A DNA stretch of 64,000 bases from Saccharicrinis sp963667815. Its GTDB lineage: Bacteria; Bacteroidota; Bacteroidia; Bacteroidales; Marinilabiliaceae. This document shows, piece by piece, positions 54,551 to 62,030 of the stretch; within the stretch, counting starts at the first letter, position 1, and each line of letters starts with the position of its first letter. A program made the translations under genes and the position numbers. The stretch is taken from the NCBI GenBank assembly GCA_963667815.1, contig OY764021.1. One strand, written 5' to 3'. The notes below the pieces were generated by a model. The model ran no database searches. It saw nothing but the letters and a program-made list of their open reading frames with translations, and had not been told where the DNA came from.

Positions 54551-55732
54551 TTATCCCAATACCTTATCAAAAGCTTTACAAATAGCTTCCAATTCTTCAG
54601 GTGTAGTTGTGATATTTATATTAACAGAAACCAAACGACCAATGATATCATATGATTTTGGTAGATCAAGATTGTTATAGTCTTGTGGTTTCTCTAAAAA
54701 TTGCATTCCAACAGGACCCGCAACTTTACACTCTTTTAAGTGATTCCAGTTTTTAATGAAGTGGTAATTGTTGTTGTACCAATAAGCAGCAGGAACACCT
54801 TCTTTACCCAATTCAGCACATGCTTTTTCTGCATCTTGTTGAGTTGGTAAAAAGAAGTTTAACACAGTAGCTGAATCTCCAGCTTCATCCGGTACATTAC
54901 GGAATGTAACTTGTGGAAATTTCTTTAAGTAATCTTTTAATACCTTTTTATTGGCTCTTAATTTTTCTAAGATGTAATCTATTTTTCTGAATTGAGCCAA
55001 TCCAACAGCAGCATTAAGTTCACCAATTCTGTAGTTTGTTCCTAAAATAGGATGATCTTCTGCACCTCGGTTGTCGCCAATATGACTGTGTCCGTGATCA
55101 CTGTATGTATGAGCTGTAGTGTAAACACATTCATCGTTAGTAATGATAGCACCACCTTCTCCTGCAGTAATTAATTTAAAGAAGTCGAAAGAATAACATG
55201 CTACTTTACCAAAAGTACCTAACATCTTTCCTTTGTATGAACCACCAAGAGCTTGAGCTGTATCCTCAATTAAAATGATGTTGTGTTTGTTACAAACTTC
55301 AACAATCTCATCAATTTGAGCCATAGCACCCACCATGTGAATTAACACTACAGCTTTTGTTTTTGGAGTAATAGCAGCTTCAATAGATTTAGCTGAAAGA
55401 CAAAGTGTTTCGTCAATTTCTGCAAATACAGGTACTGCGCCACAATTAATAACAGCCTCAACAGGAGCTATAAATGTAAATGGAGGAACAATTACTTCAT
55501 CGCCAGCTCCAACACCTACAGAAGCTAAAGAAACACAGTCAGCAGCGGTTCCACTTGATACCATATGGCAATATTTTGCACCATGATATTCTGCAAATTC
55601 TTTTTCAAATTGTTTAGCTTTCCAGATGCCTTTTCTTTGAGCATCGTGATTATATCTGAACAGAATTCCGGTTTCAAGAACCTCCATTACTTGTTCTTTT
55701 TCTTCTTTACCAAATAATTCAGTACCTGGCAT
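54551..55732 (-). CDS. kdnA: KdnA-like PLP aminotransferase (8-amino-3,8-dideoxy-octulosonate transaminase)
   Basis: DegT/DnrJ/EryC1-family aminotransferase of 393 residues. KdnA aminates the C8 aldehyde made by KdnB, using glutamate. The PLP lysine is in SFDFFKLITAGEGG near residue 184 and the family patterns EFAEYHGAKYCHMVSSGTA and IEDTAQALGGSYKGK are present. Aminotransferases of this family act on many sugars, so kdnB immediately downstream and the surrounding kds genes are what identify it. Confidence 0.83.
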   Translation of the reverse strand: MPGTELFGKEEKEQVMEVLETGILFRYNHDAQRKGIWKAKQFEKEFAEYHGAKYCHMVSSGTAADCVSLASVGVGAGDEVIVPPFTFIAPVEAVINCGAVPVFAEIDETLCLSAKSIEAAITPKTKAVVLIHMVGAMAQIDEIVEVCNKHNIILIEDTAQALGGSYKGKMLGTFGKVACYSFDFFKLITAGEGGAIITNDECVYTTAHTYSDHGHSHIGDNRGAEDHPILGTNYRIGELNAAVGLAQFRKIDYILEKLRANKKVLKDYLKKFPQVTFRNVPDEAGDSATVLNFFLPTQQDAEKACAELGKEGVPAAYWYNNNYHFIKNWNHLKECKVAGPVGMQFLEKPQDYNNLDLPKSYDIIGRLVSVNINITTTPEELEAICKAFDKVLG

Positions 55733-55916
55733 AATTTTATTTTTTTAATTATTAAACAATTGTAGTGAGGCTTAGGTAAATCCTTAAGCCTATATAATGT
55801 CTTAAATACTCAATTTCTATACCTAAACATGTATTTTCCTAAACTTAATAGTGAATATTTCAATACTCTTCAGAAGGTTAGAGGGGGTACCATTAAGATC
55901 ATTATGTAAACGCAAT

Positions 55917-55942
55917 AGGGGCGATTAAAAAATCACCCCTTT
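55917..55942 (-). promoter_or_regulatory. Hairpin upstream of kdnA
   Basis: In the minus-strand transcript GGGGUGAUU pairs with AAUCGCCCC (one G-U) around a short U loop. No U run follows, so it is a weak terminator or leader structure in the 256-base gap between the aldolase-CBS gene and kdnA. That gap is otherwise AT-rich and shows no clear gene. Confidence 0.45.
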
Positions 55943-55988
55943 ATAATTTAGCTATCCACAAAAGGATAATGTAGAAATCTGTTTTGAA

Positions 55989-57011
55989 TTAAAGTATTTC
56001 AAGTTTTACTAAATCTTGAACATCAAGCATTCCTGCTGGTTTTCCATTTGAAACAGCAATGATGTTGTCAATTTGTTTTTCTTTAAAAATACCTACAGCT
56101 GTATGAAGTTTTTCATCGATATCAATAGAGATTGGCATTTTCATATCTAAATCAGCCATTGTCATTGTAAGGATTTTTTCTCCATTAGTATTCATATGAC
56201 GACGTAAATCACCGTCAGTAAAAATACCTTTTAAGTTACCTTCTGCATCAACTACAGAAACAGCACCTGTTCCGTATTTAGTCATTTCAACAGTTGCGTC
56301 AGTTACTTTAGCATCTAATCCAATAGTTGGGTTTTTGCTTCCGATTACTTCGCCAACTTTTAATGTCATTTGACGAGTATGGTTAACAAACTGTTGAGTT
56401 CCTATTTCTGTAAAGTTATTGTTGTTTAGGTTTTTCATAATACCCCAAGGAATTGTGATATTCTGACAACCTATTTCAATAGCATTTTTAATATGCTCAG
56501 GATAACGAACAGATGAGAACATGATTTTTGTGTCATAGTTGTATTTGTTAACTAAGTTAACACAGTCCTGAACTAACTTTAAAGCATCATATCCCTGGTC
56601 TTGCATACGTCCTACTAAAACACAAACGTAAGTAGCTCCTGCAGCCATAGCCATATAAGCTTGCTGTATATTGTACACCAAGTGAATATTTACCATCATG
56701 CCTTCCTCGCGTAGCATTTTACAAGCTTTTGCAGCCACTAAAGAAGCAGGGATTTTGAAAACTGTTTTCTTTTTGTCTAGTCCTAAACTTAATAATCTTT
56801 TTGCTTCAGCAACGATTTCTTCAGCAGTATCGCCTAAAGCTTCGATCATAAGCACAGGAACCATTTTAGAAAGTTTTACAATCGCTCCGTCAATGTCGGT
56901 AATTCCGTGTCTGTGCATAAAAGTTGGAGTGGTTGTTAAACCGTCAATAAATCCTAACTTAAATGCTTCTTCAATTTCGTTAATGTCAGCAGAATCAAGA
57001 TATAATTCCAT
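55989..57011 (-). CDS. Transaldolase/FSA-like aldolase fused to two CBS domains (KdsD-type), novel architecture
   Basis: The N-terminal part (about 1-215) is a fructose-6-phosphate-aldolase/TalC-like barrel: MELYLDSADI, Schiff-base lysine K86 in VFKIPAS, and VGRMQDQGYDAL. The usual TTNP loop is TTTP at 26-29, so the conserved Asn is Thr28. The C-terminal part (about 222-340) is a CBS pair with GIFTDGDLRRHM, a pattern of the CBS pair of arabinose-5-phosphate isomerase (KdsD/KpsF). No SIS domain is present. It is 23 bases downstream of kdsA, which needs arabinose 5-phosphate, and FSA enzymes can make that from glycolaldehyde and glyceraldehyde 3-phosphate. That function is inference; substrate, product and allosteric ligand are unknown. 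Confidence 0.82.
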   Translation of the reverse strand: MELYLDSADINEIEEAFKLGFIDGLTTTPTFMHRHGITDIDGAIVKLSKMVPVLMIEALGDTAEEIVAEAKRLLSLGLDKKKTVFKIPASLVAAKACKMLREEGMMVNIHLVYNIQQAYMAMAAGATYVCVLVGRMQDQGYDALKLVQDCVNLVNKYNYDTKIMFSSVRYPEHIKNAIEIGCQNITIPWGIMKNLNNNNFTEIGTQQFVNHTRQMTLKVGEVIGSKNPTIGLDAKVTDATVEMTKYGTGAVSVVDAEGNLKGIFTDGDLRRHMNTNGEKILTMTMADLDMKMPISIDIDEKLHTAVGIFKEKQIDNIIAVSNGKPAGMLDVQDLVKLEIL

Positions 57012-57034
57012 GATAAAATATTTGTTTGGTGATA

Positions 57035-57868
57035 TTAAAATTCAGTTCTTGTTTGTTTCTCGATATTATGGATCTCAATTAAAGGCTTTAAGAATTCTTC
57101 TAATTCCTCTAATGGATACTGACTTGCTGCATCACAAAGTGCTTCGCAAGGTACAGGATGAGATTCAATAAAAATTCCATCAATACCAGCAGCAACTCCT
57201 GCTCGTGCAATAGGCCCTAAATATTGACGAGTTCCTCCGTTTGGATCAGAACTTGGAATTCCGTATCGTCTGATACAGTGTGTGATATCAAAAATTACAG
57301 GATATCCTGTTTGTTGTAGTTCGTAAAAACTACGTGGATCAACGATTAAATCATTGTATCCAAATGTGTATCCACGTTCAGTAACCATGATGTTATGATT
57401 ACCATAGTGTTCAATTTTTTGAACCGGTTTAATCATATTTTCCGGAGCTAAAAACTGACCATGTTTTACGTTAATTGCTTTTTGTGTTTTTGCAGCTTCT
57501 GAAACTAAAGAGGTTTGCATACACAAATACGCTGGTATCTGAATTACATCCAATACGTCAGCCGCAGCTTTAACTTCTGATGCCTGATGAACATCTGAAA
57601 TTACAGGTACATCAAATGTATTTTTTACTTTTTCAAGCATTTTTAAGCCTTCTTCTAAACCAGGACCGTGGTAAAAATCAACAGAACTTCTGTTATCCTT
57701 AATGTAAGATGATTTAAAAATGAATGGAAGGTTTAAGTTTTCGGCTATCTGCTTCAACTTCTCAGCAGTCTTCATCATAATGGACTCTTCTTCTACTACG
57801 CAGGGACCTGCGATTAAAAAAAGTTTGTCCTTGCCAAATTCTTGTTGGCCTACTTTGATATTCTTCAT
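57035..57868 (-). CDS. kdsA: 3-deoxy-8-phosphooctulonate synthase (Kdo 8-P synthase)
   Basis: KdsA condenses arabinose 5-phosphate and phosphoenolpyruvate to Kdo 8-phosphate. The 277-residue protein from ATG 57868 has LIAGPCVVEEES, FKSSYIKDNRSS, DVHQASE and DITHCIRRYG. Cys23 in AGPC is the metal ligand of the metal-dependent class. A TTG at 57895 would add nine residues but is less likely. It is the first gene of the minus-strand Kdo cluster and is followed 23 bases later by the aldolase-CBS gene. Confidence 0.95.
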   Translation of the reverse strand: MKNIKVGQQEFGKDKLFLIAGPCVVEEESIMMKTAEKLKQIAENLNLPFIFKSSYIKDNRSSVDFYHGPGLEEGLKMLEKVKNTFDVPVISDVHQASEVKAAADVLDVIQIPAYLCMQTSLVSEAAKTQKAINVKHGQFLAPENMIKPVQKIEHYGNHNIMVTERGYTFGYNDLIVDPRSFYELQQTGYPVIFDITHCIRRYGIPSSDPNGGTRQYLGPIARAGVAAGIDGIFIESHPVPCEALCDAASQYPLEELEEFLKPLIEIHNIEKQTRTEF

Positions 57869-57895
57869 GCGTTGTATTTGCCTATTAATTCTCAA

Positions 57896-57928
57896 CGAAA
57901 TTACTTAGGATAATTGAAATAAATGCAA
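57896..57928 (-). promoter_or_regulatory. Candidate promoter for the kdsA operon
   Basis: On the minus strand TAATTTCG (plus 57896-57903) resembles TAnnTTTG at seven of eight positions and is preceded, 22 bases upstream, by TTG (plus 57926-57928). It would start a transcript 20-25 bases before the kdsA ATG. One mismatch keeps confidence low. Confidence 0.33.
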
Positions 57929-58208
57929 TGAATTGTCATGTATTTCACACCCTTTTTACTTTAATAATGGAACTTCATTTACCTAAACTTGTGTTTACAA
58001 GTTGAAGTTACAAAAGATTAGACAAACGAATGTTAATAAACACGTAGAACCATTATTGCAAAATTGTCGGCTAAAATAGTAAATAGTTAGCACATAATAG
58101 AAAAAGAGTGTTTATAATGTTTATAAAGTTTGTTGAGATATTAAAAATACGACTTAAAATGAGTTTTATCAAGTAGGGAATTAGATTAAAAAATAATGTG
58201 CTTTTGGC
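57929..58208. other. Intergenic region between kdsA and hrpB
   Basis: The divergent kdsA-hrpB gap is 371 bases in all. Between the two promoter candidates the DNA is AT-rich with no convincing gene, RNA or repeat. Minus-strand ORFs here lack homology and have poor codon use. Confidence 0.6.
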
Positions 58209-58216
58209 TACATTTG
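58209..58216 (+). promoter_or_regulatory. -7 promoter element upstream of hrpB
   Basis: TACATTTG is an exact TAnnTTTG match, 23 bases before the hrpB start codon. A good -33 TTG was not found at the expected spacing; the nearest is TTAGA at 58181. Confidence 0.42.
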
Positions 58217-58239
58217 CACAGAAATTATAAAAGAAACGA

Positions 58240-60711
58240 ATGTTGAGTTTTGATCCATATAAAATTGATTTACCAGTTGTTGCTATTTTCGATGAGGTAA
58301 AAGCGGTGTTGAAGGAGGAAAATACCTTGATTGTTAATGCTCCGGCGGGTGCAGGGAAAAGTACATTGTTGCCTTTGGTTTTAATGAATGAGGATTGGTT
58401 GCAAGGCAAGAAAATTATTATGTTGGAACCTCGAAGGTTGGCAGCCAAAACAATTGCGTTACGAATGGCACAGTTGTTAAACGAAAAGGTAGGAGAGTCG
58501 GTTGGTTACCGCATTCGTTTTGATAATTGTGTTTCAGATAAAACTAAAATTGAAGTGGTTACTGAAGGTATTCTCACCAGGATGCTTCAGAGTGATAATG
58601 CCATTGAAAATGTGGGATTGGTAATTTTTGATGAATTTCATGAGCGAAGTTTATTTGCGGATGTGGCATTGGCTTTAGCAAGAGAATCACAGCAGGTTTT
58701 ACGCCCTGATTTAAGATTGATGGTGATGTCTGCCACCTTGAATTTACCGGTTTTATCATCATTGTTAAAGTCAAAAGTAGTTCAGAGCGAAGGACGACAA
58801 TACCCTGTTGAAATAAAATATGATGGCGATACGGATTTGATGATGTTGCCTGAGTTGAGTGCTCGTTTGGTAAAAAAGATTATTCAAAGTGAAGATGGTG
58901 ATGTATTGGTGTTTTTACCCGGCGAAGGAGAAATAAAAAAGTGTGAAGCCATATTAAAGCGAACCTTGAATGGGGTTTTGGTTTATCCGTTGTACGGTCA
59001 ACTGCCTCCTTCGAAACAAATGGCCGCAATAATGCCCAATAGGGATGGGAAGCGAAAAGTGGTATTGGCAACCTCAATTGCTGAAACGAGTTTAACTATT
59101 GAAGGAATAAAGGTAGTGGTGGATTGTGGATTATCCCGCACCATGCGTTTTAATCCGGCTACAGCATTATCAAAACTTGAAACTGTTGATATAACTATAG
59201 ATGCGGCCGATCAAAGAGCTGGGAGGGCTGGTAGATTGTCGCCTGGTGTATGTTATAGAATGTGGACCAAAGCAACGCATTCGAGATTGAGAGAGCATCG
59301 AACTCCGGAAATATTAGAAGCTGACCTGGCATCTCTGGTCTTGGATTTGGCTGTTTGGGGAATTTCTAATCCTAATAATTTAATTTGGTTAACTCCGCCT
59401 CCTAAAGGTGCTATAGCCCAGGCTACAGATTTGTTGCATCAGTTAGAAGCATTAGAAGATGGACGAATTACAAGTCATGGAAAGGTGATTAATCAGTTGC
59501 CATGCCATCCTCGTATTGCTCATATGTTAATAATGGCCCAAGAAGAAGGATTAACGGAATTGGCTACTGATATCGCAGCAATACTGGAAGAAAGAGATCC
59601 TTTGGGTAAAGAGGCTGGTATTGATATTAATTTGCGCATTGAAGCTTTAAGAAAGAGTAGGAAAGGATTAATTGGTAATAAAATATTAAGCAGAATTGAA
59701 AAAGTGGCCGGACAATATCGTAAGATGTTGAATGTGGAGATTGATAATAGTAATGTTGATCCGTATGAAACAGGTTTATTGTTGGTTTATGCCTATCCTG
59801 AACGAATTGCACATGCCAAACCGGGTAATAATGCTCAGTTTAAAATGGCCAATGGAGCCATTGCAGCAGCAGGTCATAAAGATGATTTGGCTCATGAGGC
59901 ATGGCTGGCTGTAGCTCATGTTAATATGCGAGATTCTGTGGGTAAAATATTTACAGCTTCAGCTCTAAATCCTAGAGATTTAGCGCCAATGGTAAAAGAA
60001 AAAGATCAGGTAGAGTGGGATACAAAGCGTGGTGGATTTTCTGCAGTTCGTAATTTGTGTGTTGGACATATTATTTTACAATCAAAGCCTTTGATGCATT
60101 ATGATGAAGCGTTGAAGATAAAAGCAATTTCGAGTGCTTTATGTAAAGAAGGTGAAAATTTATTGAATTGGGATAAAGAAGTTGTTCAGTGGCAAAATAG
60201 AGTGTTGAGTTTGCGGAAGTGGAATGTGGATGAGGAGTGGCCGGATGTTAGTACTTCAGCTTTGTTGGAAAGTAATGAAGAGTGGTTAAGTCCTTACTTT
60301 AGTTCTGTAAAAAAGCCCGAGGACTTAAAAAAGATAAACCTGAAAGAGGTGCTGCAACATCATCTGAGTTTTGAAAAGCAACAATTGCTTGAAGAGTTGG
60401 CTCCCGAGAAAATTGAAGTTCCAACAGGTTCAAAAATTAAGATTCAATATCATGCTAATGGTGAAGTACCTGTTTTGCCAGTTAGACTGCAAGAAATTTT
60501 TGGTTGGCAGGATACGCCAACTGTGAATAGGGGGAATGTTAGTTTATTAATGCATCTTCTTTCTCCCGGATTTAAACCCGTTCAAATTACCGGAGATTTA
60601 AGGAGTTTTTGGAGTAATGCTTATTTTGAGGTTAAAAAGGAATTGAAAGCAAGGTATCCCAAACATAAATGGCCGGATGATCCTTTAAATGAAAAACCCA
60701 ATAGAAAATGA
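58240..60711 (+). CDS. hrpB: ATP-dependent helicase HrpB-like (DEAH/DEFH box)
   Basis: DExH-box RNA helicase of 823 residues. Walker A GAGKST is near residue 36, the DEFH box near 130, SAT follows, and motif VI QRAGRAGR is intact. The second half contains the HA2/OB region and the HrpB C-terminal part. HrpB is widespread but its role is not well defined; it has been linked to RNA processing. It has its own promoter candidate and is not part of an evident operon. Confidence 0.9.
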   Translation: MLSFDPYKIDLPVVAIFDEVKAVLKEENTLIVNAPAGAGKSTLLPLVLMNEDWLQGKKIIMLEPRRLAAKTIALRMAQLLNEKVGESVGYRIRFDNCVSDKTKIEVVTEGILTRMLQSDNAIENVGLVIFDEFHERSLFADVALALARESQQVLRPDLRLMVMSATLNLPVLSSLLKSKVVQSEGRQYPVEIKYDGDTDLMMLPELSARLVKKIIQSEDGDVLVFLPGEGEIKKCEAILKRTLNGVLVYPLYGQLPPSKQMAAIMPNRDGKRKVVLATSIAETSLTIEGIKVVVDCGLSRTMRFNPATALSKLETVDITIDAADQRAGRAGRLSPGVCYRMWTKATHSRLREHRTPEILEADLASLVLDLAVWGISNPNNLIWLTPPPKGAIAQATDLLHQLEALEDGRITSHGKVINQLPCHPRIAHMLIMAQEEGLTELATDIAAILEERDPLGKEAGIDINLRIEALRKSRKGLIGNKILSRIEKVAGQYRKMLNVEIDNSNVDPYETGLLLVYAYPERIAHAKPGNNAQFKMANGAIAAAGHKDDLAHEAWLAVAHVNMRDSVGKIFTASALNPRDLAPMVKEKDQVEWDTKRGGFSAVRNLCVGHIILQSKPLMHYDEALKIKAISSALCKEGENLLNWDKEVVQWQNRVLSLRKWNVDEEWPDVSTSALLESNEEWLSPYFSSVKKPEDLKKINLKEVLQHHLSFEKQQLLEELAPEKIEVPTGSKIKIQYHANGEVPVLPVRLQEIFGWQDTPTVNRGNVSLLMHLLSPGFKPVQITGDLRSFWSNAYFEVKKELKARYPKHKWPDDPLNEKPNRK

Positions 60712-60784
60712 TATAGTATTCAGATGGAGCAGGTACTGTATAATATCGTAGCACGTTTTGATTTTAATTGGTTTATTTTCGGAA

Positions 60785-60817
60785 TTTCTTCGGACTTTCT
60801 TCGGTTTTTCTTCGGTT
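60785..60817. repeat. Three tandem copies of an 11-bp unit
   Basis: TTTCTTCGG followed by AC, TT and TT occurs at 60785-60795, 60796-60806 and 60807-60817. It lies 74 bases after hrpB in a 287-base gap with no gene. The period of 11 bases is close to one helical turn. Function unknown. Confidence 0.7.
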
Positions 60818-60998
60818 ATAACCAGTAATAATTCGTTTAAAATTACATGAATGTTAGATTAATATATTTTGAAACCTAGTTTCTGATACGAACCTGTATT
60901 ATAGTTGGTATATCTTATATCTATTAAAAAAGAATGGAGATAATTACGGTTGATTATCCCCTTTTAAATGTAAAATATAACTGTAATAGTTTTTTAAT

Positions 60999-61673
60999 CT
61001 AAAAAGTCCACTCTAAACCAATGTTTCCAGAAAATCTTTGGTATGGGTTACTGTTTGAACTTTCAAATTTGTTAAAGAAGTAATTGTAACCCGGACTTAT
61101 GTTTAAGCTCATGACATCAAATAGTTTAATTTTGGCAATTAAAGAAACGTTAGCACCAAAGCTTGTGTCAGGATACGGTTCATTAAAAATGTTATAATAG
61201 TTACTGTTGGTATCTCCATCGTCTTCATAGTTTTTGTATTTTACATTAGCTGTATATTCGCTAACGAATCCAAGAGATGTAAAGAGTTGTATTTTGTTTT
61301 TATTCAAAATTAAATAATCGAAATTAAGTCCTAATTCAAGCTTTTGAAGTTTTACTTGTGTTTTTGTAATGTTAGAACTTTGGAGCCAATTGGCATAGTA
61401 CGAAGATTGGTTATATCCTAACTTTAGTCTTGGCCTTAATCTGTTACTAATAAAATATCCTAATTCGGCACCGTATGCAAGCCCCTCATTTTTGGCATTG
61501 TACGAAAAAATGTCATCTTGTGTTGATTTATAGGCATTGATGTTATGTTGGTATCCACTGTATAATCCTATTGTGAACTTGTTCTTGTTGCTCATTCCTT
61601 CCTCTTCACTTTTCTGCGAATAGCATAAAAGATTAGTAGATAGTAGTATTAGTGTTAATATTTTAACCTTCAT
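60999..61673 (-). CDS. Predicted outer-membrane beta-barrel protein
   Basis: This 224-residue protein from ATG 61673 has a signal peptide (MKVKILTLILLSTNLLCYSQ), then alternating hydrophobic and polar strands with a terminal aromatic residue (NIGLEWTF), typical of an eight- to ten-strand outer-membrane barrel. Such barrels are often receptors, adhesins or porins; the role here is unknown. An upstream ATG at 61688 adds five residues and is less likely. It is alone on its strand. Confidence 0.78.
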   Translation of the reverse strand: MKVKILTLILLSTNLLCYSQKSEEEGMSNKNKFTIGLYSGYQHNINAYKSTQDDIFSYNAKNEGLAYGAELGYFISNRLRPRLKLGYNQSSYYANWLQSSNITKTQVKLQKLELGLNFDYLILNKNKIQLFTSLGFVSEYTANVKYKNYEDDGDTNSNYYNIFNEPYPDTSFGANVSLIAKIKLFDVMSLNISPGYNYFFNKFESSNSNPYQRFSGNIGLEWTF

Positions 61674-61727
61674 CTGTTTAAATAGCATGTTTTGATAATT
61701 ATGAATTGCTTGTGCTTTTGATAAATA

Positions 61728-61781
61728 GCATGAACTCTAAATGTTATTTCAAGAGGGTGAAATGACGCCTAAAGTTCATGC
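61728..61781. repeat. Nested inverted repeat upstream of the barrel gene
   Basis: GCATGAACT (61728-61736) and AGTTCATGC (61773-61781) enclose an inner stem TTATTTCA/TGAAATGA. It is followed on the plus strand by GTTTTATTTGG. It lies 55 bases upstream of the barrel gene start, so it could be a leader structure of the minus-strand transcript or a remnant terminator. The rest of the 357-base gap to the MFS gene shows only a promoter candidate near 61970. Confidence 0.5.
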
Positions 61782-61949
61782 GTTTTATTTGGTTTCTTTT
61801 GTTTTAAATGCTCAGCTAAAGTATGTCATAGGTATTTATAGTGAAAGAATAATAGATGATTGAAATGTACTGCTCGATGAACAGACATGTATTCACGATA
61901 ATTGAACCTGCTATTTGTTATCATTTGAAAGTAAATAAGTGTATGGTTT

Positions 61950-61977
61950 TTGAGGCATTGAGGTATTTATATCTTTG
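61950..61977 (+). promoter_or_regulatory. Candidate promoter of the MFS exporter gene
   Basis: TATCTTTG (61970-61977) is an exact TAnnTTTG match and TTG (61950-61952) lies 17 bases upstream, slightly short of the usual 19-21. The start codon is 53 bases further on. Confidence 0.45.
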
Positions 61978-62030
61978 TGAACTAATAGAAGTTGTGAGTT
62001 GTTGGTCTATCAAGTTTTGAAAAATATTTT

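Noticed and set aside
55989..57011. Simple annotation as transaldolase or as KdsD isomerase
   Set aside because: Transaldolase does not explain the CBS pair, and the SIS domain needed for KdsD is absent; the fusion is reported as its own architecture.
57869..57895. TTG start for kdsA
   Set aside because: The ATG at 57868 gives the standard N terminus MKNIKVG; the nine extra residues are not family-like.
58071..58448. Minus-strand ORF overlapping the start of hrpB
   Set aside because: It overlaps the HrpB coding region in antisense and has no recognisable motif.
60785..60817. CRISPR-like repeats
   Set aside because: Three 11-bp units without spacers are a simple tandem repeat, not a CRISPR array.
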